64,000 bases of DNA from Streptomyces sp. SS1-1 (GCF_008973465.1 NZ_WBXN01000004.1:4690501-4754500); one strand, 5' to 3'. Shown: positions 25,088 through 33,353, counted from the stretch's first letter. Notes: generated by a model from the sequence alone, not told the origin. A program made the numbers and translations.

Positions 25088-26733
25088 GTCTGGTCGAGGT
25101 CGCTGACCTGACGGTCGACTTCGGCGGGCTGCGGGCCGTCGACGGGCTCTCCTTCCGCCTGGAGCGGGGCGCCGCCCTCGCCCTCGTCGGCGAGTCCGGC
25201 TCCGGCAAGTCGACCGTCGCCTCCGCCCTGCTCGGGCTGCACCGCGGCACGGGGGCCGAGGTCGGCGGCACGATCGAGGTCGCGGGCGTCGACGTGGGGC
25301 GGGCGTCCGAGGACACGCTGCGCCGGCTGCGGGGCGGTACGGCCGCCATGGTCTTCCAGGACCCGCTGTCCTCGCTCGACCCGTACTACGCCGTCGGCGA
25401 CCAGATCGCCGAGGTGTACCGGGTGCACGCGCGTGCCTCGCGGCGGGCCGCACGCGCGCGTGCCGTCGAGGTGCTCGACCGGGTGGGCATCCCGGACGCC
25501 GTACGGCGGTCCCGGTCTCGTCCGCACGAGTTCAGCGGCGGCATGCGCCAGCGCGCGCTCATCGCCATGGCGCTGGCCTGCGAGCCCGAGCTGCTGATCG
25601 CCGACGAGCCCACGACGGCCCTCGACGTCACCGTCCAGGCGCAGATCCTCGACCTGCTGCACACCCTCCGCCAGGAGACCGGGATGGGGCTGCTGCTGGT
25701 CACGCACGACGTGGGCGTGGCCGCCGAGAGCGTCGACGAGGTGCTGGTCATGCGGCACGGGCGGCAGGTGGAGCACGGGTCCGTCACGGAGGTGCTGGGC
25801 GCGCCCCGGCAGCCGTACACGCGCGAACTGCTCGGTGCCGTCCCGCGCGTGGACGCGCCCCGGGCGGCCCGCGCCGAGCCGGCCACCGAGTCCGGCGCGG
25901 AGTCCGGCGTGGAGTCCGGCGCCGGGGGAGACGGGTCCGGGGAGCCGGTGCTGGAGGCCGTCGGGGTGCGCCGGGTGTTCGGGCGCGGGAAGAAGGCGTT
26001 CACGGCCGTGGACGGGGTGTCGCTCACCGTCCGCCGGGGCGAGACCCTCGGCGTCGTGGGGGAGAGCGGCAGCGGCAAGACCACCCTCGGCCGCATGCTC
26101 GTCGGCCTCCTGGAGCCGACCGCGGGAGAGGTCCGCCACGACGGGCACACGCGCGTGGGCGTCGATCCGGCCGTGCAGATGGTCTTCCAGGACCCCGTCT
26201 CCTCCCTCAACCCCCGCCGCAGCGTGGGCGAGTCGATCGCCGACCCGCTGCGCGCGCGGGGCGAACGGGACGAGACGCGGATCCGCGCGCGGGTGCGCGA
26301 ACTGCTGGAGCGCGTCGGACTCGAGGCGGCCCACCACGACCGCTATCCGCACGAGTTCAGCGGGGGCCAGCGCCAGCGCGTCGGCATCGCGCGGGCGCTC
26401 GCGGCGGACCCGCGCGTCATCGTCTGCGACGAACCCGTCTCCGCGCTCGACGTCACCACGCAGGCCCAGGTGGTGGCGCTGCTGGCCGAGCTGCAGCGCG
26501 AACTCGGCCTCGCGCTGGTCTTCATCGCGCACGACCTCGCCGTCGTGCGCCAGGTCAGCGACCGCGTCGCCGTGATGCGGCGCGGGCGGATCGTCGAACA
26601 GGGCCCCGCCGACCAGGTGTACGACCACCCGCGGGACCCGTACACCGCGCAACTGCTGGCCGCCGTACCGGCGCTCGACCCGGAGGTCGCGGCGCGACGG
26701 CGGTCGGCGCGACGGGAGCCGGCCACGATCTGA
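25084..26733 (+). CDS. Fused tandem ABC ATPase (DppD-DppF type)
   Basis: The 549-residue protein holds two complete ATPase modules. Module 1 has Walker A GESGSGKST, signature SGGMRQR and Walker B LLIADEPTTALD. Module 2 has GESGSGKTT, SGGQRQR and VIVCDEPVSALD. They are joined by a Glu/Ser/Gly linker near residue 265. It energises the preceding permeases, which would otherwise need two separate ATPases. It ends the operon, followed by a strong hairpin. Confidence 0.94.
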   Translation: MSLVEVADLTVDFGGLRAVDGLSFRLERGAALALVGESGSGKSTVASALLGLHRGTGAEVGGTIEVAGVDVGRASEDTLRRLRGGTAAMVFQDPLSSLDPYYAVGDQIAEVYRVHARASRRAARARAVEVLDRVGIPDAVRRSRSRPHEFSGGMRQRALIAMALACEPELLIADEPTTALDVTVQAQILDLLHTLRQETGMGLLLVTHDVGVAAESVDEVLVMRHGRQVEHGSVTEVLGAPRQPYTRELLGAVPRVDAPRAARAEPATESGAESGVESGAGGDGSGEPVLEAVGVRRVFGRGKKAFTAVDGVSLTVRRGETLGVVGESGSGKTTLGRMLVGLLEPTAGEVRHDGHTRVGVDPAVQMVFQDPVSSLNPRRSVGESIADPLRARGERDETRIRARVRELLERVGLEAAHHDRYPHEFSGGQRQRVGIARALAADPRVIVCDEPVSALDVTTQAQVVALLAELQRELGLALVFIAHDLAVVRQVSDRVAVMRRGRIVEQGPADQVYDHPRDPYTAQLLAAVPALDPEVAARRRSARREPATI

Positions 26734-26841
26734 CCGGACCCGTCGGAACAGGGTGGAGAGGGTGACGATCCGTGTGCGTTTGAACTCCTAGCGCGACGGA
26801 ACGCGACCCGCACGGGAAAGTTACGACCGTTCACCCCTTTT

Positions 26842-26875
26842 GGTGGCGCGATGGACAACCGTCCATCGCGCCACC
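26842..26875 (+). terminator. Terminator of the ABC operon
   Basis: GGTGGCGCGATGGAC and its exact complement enclose an AACC tetraloop, a 15 bp perfect stem located 109 nt after the ATPase stop and 80 nt before the glycosyltransferase gene. Confidence 0.8.
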
Positions 26876-26954
26876 GCCTTGTGCGCATACGTTCTTCCCG
26901 CTGTGAGCCGCCGCCGTACGGCGGCTCCCCTCAAGGGAGATCGGGGGTGTACTC

Positions 26955-28631
26955 GTGCGCATCGGACTGATTGCGGAGGGTGGCTATCCGTATGTGAGCG
27001 GTGACGCCAGGCTCTGGTGCGACCGGCTCGTACGCGGGCTCGGGCAGCACGAGTTCGACATCTACGCGCTCAGCCGCAGCGAGCGCCAGGAGGACGAGGG
27101 CTGGGTCCCGCTGCCCCCGCAGGTCAGCCGGGTGCGCACGGCGTCGCTGTGGACCGCCGAAGACGACGGGGCCGGGTACGGCCGCCGCGCCCGCCGGCGC
27201 TTCGAGGAGCACTACGGCGCGTTGGCGGCCGTCCTCTGCGCGGGCGGCGACCGAGGGGCCGACGGCGCCTCCGAACCCCCGTCCGCCGTCCAGGCGGACC
27301 GTTTCGGCAACGCGCTGTACGGGCTCGCCGAACTCGCCCGCGACGAAGGCGGACTCGCCGGCGCGTTACGGTCCGAGACCGCCGTACGCACCCTCGAGCG
27401 CGCCTGCCGCGCGCGGGACGCGATGCGCACGGCGCGCGAGGCGCGCGTCCCCGACCTCCTCACCGTCGCCACCCACCTCGAACGCGCGTTGCGCCCCCTC
27501 TCGCTCGACTGGTACGAGGACGACGGACTCGGCGCCGCCGACCTGAGCCACGCCACCTCCGGCGGCACCGCGGCCCTGACCGGCCTGCTCGCCCGGCACT
27601 TCTGTGACGTACCGCTGCTGCTGACCGAGTACGGCGTCCGGCTGCGCACCCAGTACCTCGCCGGCACCGGCGCCCCGCCCGCCGTGCGCGCCCTCCTCGC
27701 CGGCTTCCACGGCGCCCTCGCCGCCGAGGCGTACCGCCGGGCCGCCGTCATCACGCCGGGCAACGCCCACGCCCGCCGCTGGCAGGAGCGCTGCGGCGCC
27801 GACCGTTCCAAGCTGCGCACGGTGTACCCCGGCATGGACGCCTCCCGCTTCGCGGAGGTCGGCGAGGCGTCGTCGTGCGCGGATCCCGACACCCTGGTCT
27901 GGGTCGGCCGCGTCGAACCCGCCAAGGACCTCGTCTCCCTGCTGCACGCCTTCGCCGAGGTCCGCAAGGAGGAGCCGAAGACCCGCCTGCGGATCGTCGG
28001 CGCCCCGGCGGGAGCCGAGGGGGAGGCCTACCTCGGCCACTGCCGGGCGCTGGCCGCCCAGCTCTTCCCCGACGAGGCCGACGGCCCGCACACCGTCGGG
28101 GAGAACCCGGTCTCCTTCGAGGAGATCGGCGGCCCGCAACTCCCGTCGCTCGCCGACGCGTACGCCTCCGGCGCGGTGACCGTCCTGTCCAGCGTCGTCG
28201 AGGGCTTCCCCGTCGGCCTGGTCGAGGCCATGCTCTGCGGGCGCGCCACGGTGTCCACCGACGTCGGCGCGGTGGTCGAGGTCATCGGCGGCACCGGCCT
28301 CGTCGTACCGCCGCGCAACCCGCGGGCGCTCGCGGAGGCGTGCGTGACGTTGCTGCGCGACCCCGAGCGCCGTGAACGCCTCGGCGCGGCGGCCCGCGCG
28401 CGAGCCCTCGAACTGTTCACGGTCGAGCAGAACGTCGCGGCATTTCACGGCATTTACCTCGACGTCGTCGCCGGCACACCGCTCCGGCGCGTGGTCCTCG
28501 ACGACGCCGGCGCCCCGCTGCCGTTCGGCGTCCCGGCCGAGGCGCATGTGCCCGGGCACTGGACCAACAAGCGCAGGCACGCGGGGCCGCCGGAGGCCAC
28601 CACGGCTCCTCTGCCGGAGGGGGCGCGATGA
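26955..28631 (+). CDS. PelF-like GT4 glycosyltransferase with in-frame TTA codon
   Basis: The 558-residue protein couples a DUF3492-like N-terminal half (MRIGLIAEGGYPYVSGDARLW; LLTEYGVRLRTQYL) to a GT4 C-terminal domain (LVWVGRVEPAKDLVSLLHAF; VLSSVVEGFPVGLVEAMLCG). This is the architecture of PelF, the cytosolic UDP-sugar transferase that polymerises the Pel polysaccharide. Codon 138 (27366-27368) is TTA, the codon read by the developmentally controlled bldA tRNA in Streptomyces. The start is a GTG. It heads a cluster with a membrane protein, an epimerase and a spherulin-4 hydrolase. The acceptor and product are unknown. Confidence 0.85.
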   Translation: MRIGLIAEGGYPYVSGDARLWCDRLVRGLGQHEFDIYALSRSERQEDEGWVPLPPQVSRVRTASLWTAEDDGAGYGRRARRRFEEHYGALAAVLCAGGDRGADGASEPPSAVQADRFGNALYGLAELARDEGGLAGALRSETAVRTLERACRARDAMRTAREARVPDLLTVATHLERALRPLSLDWYEDDGLGAADLSHATSGGTAALTGLLARHFCDVPLLLTEYGVRLRTQYLAGTGAPPAVRALLAGFHGALAAEAYRRAAVITPGNAHARRWQERCGADRSKLRTVYPGMDASRFAEVGEASSCADPDTLVWVGRVEPAKDLVSLLHAFAEVRKEEPKTRLRIVGAPAGAEGEAYLGHCRALAAQLFPDEADGPHTVGENPVSFEEIGGPQLPSLADAYASGAVTVLSSVVEGFPVGLVEAMLCGRATVSTDVGAVVEVIGGTGLVVPPRNPRALAEACVTLLRDPERRERLGAAARARALELFTVEQNVAAFHGIYLDVVAGTPLRRVVLDDAGAPLPFGVPAEAHVPGHWTNKRRHAGPPEATTAPLPEGAR

Positions 28632-28756
28632 GGGGCGTGGGGACGGGCCGGGACGTCGACTTGTCCGGTTCCGCTGACGGAGGGGGCGCGATGAGGGACG
28701 CGTGGATCGGCGGGACGCCGGCTGGGCCGGCCCCGGCACAGGAGGGGACTCGATGA
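28628..28756 (+). CDS. Candidate 42-residue ORF bridging the glycosyltransferase and membrane protein genes
   Basis: Its ATG overlaps the upstream stop as ATGA, and its TGA overlaps the next ATG as ATGA, so it would be translationally coupled on both sides. It starts MRGVGTGRDVDLSG and ends PAQEGTR. The DNA contains a partial internal duplication (GGAGGGGGCGCGATGAGG occurs at 28615 and again near 28679), and the composition is Gly-rich. It may be a coupling device or an artefact of that duplication rather than a functional peptide. Confidence 0.3.
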   Translation: MRGVGTGRDVDLSGSADGGGAMRDAWIGGTPAGPAPAQEGTR

Positions 28757-29997
28757 CCGCCGCAGGAGGGACCGACCGGCCGCTGACCGCGCCGGGCGGC
28801 CCGGAGATCTGGGACGAACGCGCCGAGGAGTGGCTCACGGCCGACGCCGAAGGCCCCGAGGACCAGGCCCTCGCCCACCCCCTCGACCGGCCCCGCCCGC
28901 CCCGCGCGGGCGCCGACCCGGTGAAGGCCCTGATGCACCGGCACCACGACCTGTGCGCCCGCGCGGTGGACCCCCTGGAGATCGCCGCCGGCTTGGAGGC
29001 CCACGGCATCACCGACCGCACCGCCGCCCGCTTCCGCCACCGGGACGTCTTCTCGCTGGCCGAGGAGATGTACGCGCGCGTGCCCCGCGACGGCGACGCC
29101 CCCGGCGCCCCCGAGCCCGTCGCACCGCCGCGCGTACGAGCCGACTGGGTGCTCCTCACGCTCCTGCCCGGCGCGCTCGGCGCGGCCACCCTGGCCGCCG
29201 TACGTCTCACCCACGGCCAGACCCGTCTGATCGCGGCCGCCGTCGGAGCGCTCGCCGTGCTCCTCGCGCTGCGCGCGGCCCTGGCCAGGGGACCGCTGTC
29301 CACCCCGCACCCCACCCGCCCGACGGCGACCTGGACCGGTTGGCTCCTCGGCTACGCCCTCCTCGGCGACGGCCTCCTGCGCGCGGCCCTCACCGGCGGC
29401 CCCGACACCCTGCCGTCCGGCGGAGCCGACAGCCCCTGGCCCCTCACGACCGCGCCCCTCCTGGCCCTCGCGCTCTCCTGCGCCCCCGCGGCCTGGTGCG
29501 CGCACCTCCTCGCCGTACGGGCCCGCCGCACGCTGTCCTCCAGCCGGGCCCTGGCCGACTTCGCCACCTCGGTGCAGCCTCTGCTGCTGGTCGTGTTCGC
29601 CGTCTACGTCGCCGCCCTCGCGGCCCTCACCGCCGCGACCGCCGCGGCCCTGGACGAGCCCGCCGCCTACCCGGCGACCCTCACGCTGGGCGCCCTGCTC
29701 TTCCTCGCCCGCCTCCTCACCGTGCACGGCTTCACCCACGCCCCGGCGCTCCTCCTGACCGCCACCGCGGCGGCCGAGGCGACGGCCCTCGCCGCCGTCT
29801 TCGCGGCCCGCCTCCCGGGCTGCGCGTGGCTGGGGACCCCCACCCGGGCGCTCACCGACGCCTGGGGAGCCGCCGCCGTCCCCGCCCTCGCCTGCGGCGT
29901 CGCCGCGCTGGCCCTGCTGCTCCACGCGAGCCGCACCCTCACCCGGGCGTCGGCCCACGCGGCGCCGGCCGACGCGGCGGGGGAGGAGCGGTGGTGA
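28753..29997 (+). CDS. Multi-pass membrane protein of the polysaccharide cluster, unrecognised family
   Basis: The 414-residue protein has a soluble N-terminus of about 130 residues. It includes the conserved-looking segments HDLCARAVDPLEIAAGLEAH and FRHRDVFSLAEEMYARVP. About ten Ala/Leu-rich membrane helices follow. The ATG has GGAGGGG 5 nt upstream. In Pel systems PelG, a 12-helix protein, assists polymer export next to PelF. This protein holds that position but I see no PelG signature. It could be the exporter, an accessory anchor for the glycosyltransferase, or unrelated. Confidence 0.75.
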   Translation: MTAAGGTDRPLTAPGGPEIWDERAEEWLTADAEGPEDQALAHPLDRPRPPRAGADPVKALMHRHHDLCARAVDPLEIAAGLEAHGITDRTAARFRHRDVFSLAEEMYARVPRDGDAPGAPEPVAPPRVRADWVLLTLLPGALGAATLAAVRLTHGQTRLIAAAVGALAVLLALRAALARGPLSTPHPTRPTATWTGWLLGYALLGDGLLRAALTGGPDTLPSGGADSPWPLTTAPLLALALSCAPAAWCAHLLAVRARRTLSSSRALADFATSVQPLLLVVFAVYVAALAALTAATAAALDEPAAYPATLTLGALLFLARLLTVHGFTHAPALLLTATAAAEATALAAVFAARLPGCAWLGTPTRALTDAWGAAAVPALACGVAALALLLHASRTLTRASAHAAPADAAGEERW

Positions 29998-30185
29998 GCC
30001 GGCGACCAGGTGGAGCCCTCGCCCGGGGCGCACGGCCGGGCCCCCGGCCGCGCCGCCTGCCCGGCACCCCTCACTTCCCCCACGGCCCCCACGGCCCTTG
30101 CCTCCCCCGCTCCCCTCGCTTCTCCAGCCACTTCTAGCCCCCGGCCCGAACCGCCGGAGGCACCCCGACGAAGGAGAGACCTCCC

Positions 30186-30236
30186 ATGACCACCTCCCGA
30201 CCCGACCTCCCCTCGGCCCCGGGAGCCGCGCGATGA
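30186..30236 (+). CDS. Candidate 16-residue coupling ORF before the epimerase
   Basis: An ATG with AAGGAG 9 nt upstream opens MTTSRPDLPSAPGAAR and stops at a TGA overlapping the epimerase ATG (ATGA). The epimerase itself has no clear Shine-Dalgarno, so ribosomes terminating on this mini-ORF may reinitiate on the epimerase. Confidence 0.4.
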   Translation: MTTSRPDLPSAPGAAR

Positions 30237-31234
30237 GAGTGCTGCTGATCGGAGCCAACGGCTATCTCGGCCGCTTCGTCGCCGACCGTCTCCTCGCCGA
30301 CCCCGCCGTCCAGCTCACCGCGCTGGGCCGCGGCGACGACGCGGACGTCCGGTTCGACCTCGCGTCCGGCAGCCCCGGCGCCCTCACCCGCTTCCTCGAC
30401 GCGGTCCACCCCGGGGTCGTCATCAACTGCGCCGGCGCCACCCGCGGCGGCGCCCGTGAGCTCACCCGGCACAACACCGTCGCCGTCGCCACCGTCTGCG
30501 AGGCCCTGCGGCGCAGCGGCTGCGGCGCCCGGCTCGTGCAGATCGGCTGCGGAGCCGAGTACGGACCGAGCCAGCCCGGCTCCTCCACGGCCGAGGACGC
30601 CGTGCCCCGCCCCGGCGGCCCGTACGGCGTCAGCAAGCTCGCCGCCACCGAGCTCGTCCTCGGGTCCGGCCTGGACGCCGTCGTGCTGCGGGTCTTCTCA
30701 CCCGCGGGCCCGGGCACCCCGGCCGGCTCCCCGCTCGGCCGCCTCGCCGAGGCCATGCGCCGGGCCATGCAGTCGGGCGACGGCGAGCTGAAACTGACCG
30801 GGCTCGGCGCCCAGCGCGACTTCGTCGACGTCCGGGACGTCGCCCGCGCCGTCCACGCCGCCTCCCTCTCGGCGGCGCAGGGCGTCATCAACATCGGTTC
30901 CGGACGCGCCGTCCGCCTGCGCGACGCGGCCGCCGTCCTCGCCCGGGTGGCCGGATACGGCGGCGCCCTGCACGAACTCGACGGTCCCCCCGGCCCGCTG
31001 CGCGCCACCATCGGGCACCCCCGGGGCGACTCGGACCACGCGGCGCACGGCCCGCACGGCGCCCATGCCGGTCACGCCGGGCACAACGCCGCGCCCGTGG
31101 CCTACCCGGACGGCTGCGGCAGCTGGCAGCAGGCGGACGTGCGCACGGCACGCGACCGGCTCGGGTGGCGCCCCCGTATCAGCCTCGAGGAGTCCCTGGG
31201 CGACATCTGGATGGAGGCGGCATGCCGTATCTGA
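30233..31234 (+). CDS. NAD-dependent nucleotide-sugar epimerase/dehydratase (extended SDR)
   Basis: The 333-residue extended SDR has the Rossmann motif GANGYLG at residues 8-14 and the catalytic YGVSK near residue 138. The late segment (FVDVRDVARAVHAA; NIGSGRAVRLRDAA) is typical of UDP-sugar epimerases. A His-rich insertion (DHAAHGPHGAHAGHAGHN) lies at about residues 268-285 and is not usual in the family. In a Pel-like context it could supply UDP-GalNAc by 4-epimerisation (inference). It overlaps the next gene by 13 nt. Confidence 0.85.
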   Translation: MRVLLIGANGYLGRFVADRLLADPAVQLTALGRGDDADVRFDLASGSPGALTRFLDAVHPGVVINCAGATRGGARELTRHNTVAVATVCEALRRSGCGARLVQIGCGAEYGPSQPGSSTAEDAVPRPGGPYGVSKLAATELVLGSGLDAVVLRVFSPAGPGTPAGSPLGRLAEAMRRAMQSGDGELKLTGLGAQRDFVDVRDVARAVHAASLSAAQGVINIGSGRAVRLRDAAAVLARVAGYGGALHELDGPPGPLRATIGHPRGDSDHAAHGPHGAHAGHAGHNAAPVAYPDGCGSWQQADVRTARDRLGWRPRISLEESLGDIWMEAACRI

Positions 31235-32082
31235 CCGGTACTCCCACGACGACCGCGAGCACGGACCTGCGCCCGGGGCTCGGCATCCCCGGCCTGGCCC
31301 ACCCCCTGCTCGCGCCGGCCGAGTGGGCGGAGCTGACCCGCCCCGGCGCCCCCGTGCACTGGGCCGTCCTCAACGTCGCCGACGGCCCCGGCACCCAGCC
31401 CGACCCCCACTGCCTGGAGGCAGCCGGCCGCCTCCGCAACGCGGGCGTCCGCGTCCTCGGCCACCTCGACGCCTCGCGCCTCGACACGACGCGCTTCGAC
31501 ACGACGCGCTTCGACACCGCCCGCCCCGGCGGACCGCGGTTACGCGCGACGGAACCGTGCGGACCGGACCTCGGCCGGCCCCGAGGGGGCGGCGGCCGGA
31601 GCATCGGCGACCTGATGTCCGAGGCCCAGCGGTACATCGACTGGTACCGGGTCGACGGCTTCTACCTGGACCGCTGCCCGATCGAACGCGCCGATCTGCC
31701 CGAGACCCGCCGCGCGGTCGGCAGGCTGCGCGCGCTGCGTGACAAGGCCCACATTGTCCTCGCCCACGGCACCCACCCGCACCCCGGATACGCCGAGTGC
31801 GGCGACCAGCTCGTCACGTTCTCCGGGCCCTGGTCCGAGTACCGCTGGTCGCAGGTGGCGGAGTGGACGGCCGACTATCCGCCCGGCCGCTTCTGCCACT
31901 TGGTCCACGGGGTGCCGCGCGGGCACCTGGACGAGGCGCTGCGCATCGCGCGCTGGCAGGGCGCGGAGACCGTCTGGTTCACCGACCGCACCGACCGGGG
32001 CGGGCGCACCGACCCCTGGGAGGCCATGCCCGGCTACTGGGACGACATCGTCTCGCGGATCGGAACAGGTGTCTCGGAATGA
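31222..32082 (+). CDS. Spherulin-4 / GH114-type glycoside hydrolase with in-frame TTA codon
   Basis: The 286-residue TIM-barrel-like protein of the spherulation-specific family 4 shows VRVLGHLDAS, WYRVDGFYLDRCP (a catalytic-type Asp) and TFSGPWSEYRW. Related GH114/GH166 enzymes cut alpha-1,4-galactosaminoglycans such as Pel. No signal peptide is visible, so it may act inside or be exported by another route. Codon 107 (31540-31542) is TTA. Just before it a 15 bp tandem repeat encodes RLDTT-RFDTT-RFDTA. Both sit in an insert between conserved blocks. Confidence 0.82.
   Translation: MPYLTGTPTTTASTDLRPGLGIPGLAHPLLAPAEWAELTRPGAPVHWAVLNVADGPGTQPDPHCLEAAGRLRNAGVRVLGHLDASRLDTTRFDTTRFDTARPGGPRLRATEPCGPDLGRPRGGGGRSIGDLMSEAQRYIDWYRVDGFYLDRCPIERADLPETRRAVGRLRALRDKAHIVLAHGTHPHPGYAECGDQLVTFSGPWSEYRWSQVAEWTADYPPGRFCHLVHGVPRGHLDEALRIARWQGAETVWFTDRTDRGGRTDPWEAMPGYWDDIVSRIGTGVSE
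31477..31521 (+). repeat. 15 bp tandem repeat in the spherulin-4 gene
   Basis: Three in-frame units of CGCTTCGACACGACG type (the first with CTC for TTC, the last with ACCGCC) encode R[L/F]DT[T/A]. They lie directly before the TTA codon in a segment that separates conserved parts of the hydrolase. Confidence 0.8.
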
Positions 32083-32145
32083 AAAAGGCCGTGGCACTGT
32101 TACGAGGAGAACAAATGTAGTGATCGACCGACCAACGGAGTCCCC

Positions 32146-33324
32146 GTGTCGCTGCCACCCCTGGTCGAGCCCGCCCCCGAGCTCACCGTAGACGAGGTTC
32201 GCAGGTACTCCCGCCACCTGATCATCCCCGACGTCGGGATGGACGGGCAGAAGCGGCTGAAGAACGCCAAGGTGCTCTGTGTGGGCGCCGGCGGCCTGGG
32301 CTCGCCGGCGCTGATGTACCTGGCCGCGGCGGGCGTCGGCACGCTCGGCATCGTGGAGTTCGACGAGGTCGACGAGTCGAACCTCCAGCGCCAGATCATC
32401 CACAGCCAGGCCGACATCGGCCGCTCCAAGGCCGAGTCCGCCCGTGACTCCGTCAAGGGCATCAACCCGTACGTGAACGTGATCCTTCACGAGGAGCGGC
32501 TCGAGGCCGACAACGTGATGGACATCTTCAGCCAGTACGACCTGATCGTCGACGGCACGGACAACTTCGCGACGCGCTACCTGGTCAACGACGCATGCGT
32601 GCTGCTGAACAAGCCGTACGTGTGGGGCTCGATCTACCGCTTCGACGGCCAGGCCTCCGTGTTCTGGTCCGAGCACGGCCCGTGCTACCGCTGCCTCTAC
32701 CCGGAGCCCCCGCCGCCGGGCATGGTCCCCTCCTGCGCCGAGGGCGGCGTCCTGGGCGTGCTGTGCGCGTCCATCGGCTCCATCCAGGTCAACGAGGCCA
32801 TCAAGCTCCTCGCGGGCATCGGCGAGCCGCTGGTCGGCCGCCTCATGATCTACGACGCCCTGGAGATGCAGTACCGCCAGGTCAAGGTCCGCAAGGACCC
32901 CAACTGCGCGGTCTGCGGCGAGAACCCGACCGTCACCGAGCTCATCGACTACGAGGCCTTCTGCGGCGTCGTGTCCGAGGAGGCCCAGGAGGCGGCGGCC
33001 GGCTCGACGATCACTCCCAAGCAGCTCAAGGAGTGGATCGACGACGGCGAGAACATCGACATCATCGATGTCCGCGAGGTCAACGAGTTCGAGATCGTCT
33101 CGATCCCCGGCGCCCGTCTGATCCCGAAGAACGAGTTCCTCATGGGCACCGCCCTGGAGACCCTCCCGCAGGACAAGAAGATCGTCCTGCACTGCAAGAC
33201 GGGTGTCCGCAGTGCGGAGGTCCTGGCGGTCCTGAAGTCCGCAGGCTTCTCGGACGCGGTCCACGTCGGCGGCGGCGTCATCGGCTGGGTCAACCAGATC
33301 GAACCCGACAAGCCGGTCTACTGA
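32146..33324 (+). CDS. moeZ: MoeZ: adenylyltransferase/rhodanese sulfurtransferase
   Basis: The 392-residue protein combines an E1-like MoeB/ThiF domain with a C-terminal rhodanese domain. The E1 domain has the nucleotide motif GAGGLG at 47-52 and zinc ligands Cys180, Cys183, Cys254 and Cys257. The rhodanese active-site loop is CKTGVR with Cys350. It adenylates and thiolates the C-terminus of small ubiquitin-like sulfur carriers for molybdopterin, thiamine, cysteine and secondary-metabolite pathways. The GTG has GGAG 5 nt upstream. It follows the Pel-like cluster but belongs to the conserved core gene order. Confidence 0.95.
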   Translation: MSLPPLVEPAPELTVDEVRRYSRHLIIPDVGMDGQKRLKNAKVLCVGAGGLGSPALMYLAAAGVGTLGIVEFDEVDESNLQRQIIHSQADIGRSKAESARDSVKGINPYVNVILHEERLEADNVMDIFSQYDLIVDGTDNFATRYLVNDACVLLNKPYVWGSIYRFDGQASVFWSEHGPCYRCLYPEPPPPGMVPSCAEGGVLGVLCASIGSIQVNEAIKLLAGIGEPLVGRLMIYDALEMQYRQVKVRKDPNCAVCGENPTVTELIDYEAFCGVVSEEAQEAAAGSTITPKQLKEWIDDGENIDIIDVREVNEFEIVSIPGARLIPKNEFLMGTALETLPQDKKIVLHCKTGVRSAEVLAVLKSAGFSDAVHVGGGVIGWVNQIEPDKPVY

Positions 33325-33353
33325 CCGCCCCTTTCCGCTGACCAGCGGCTTGA

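Noticed and set aside
32082..32120. 13-codon ORF (MKKAVALLRGEQM) between the spherulin-4 gene and moeZ
   Set aside because: It has no separate SD, and its length is compatible with chance. moeZ has its own SD.
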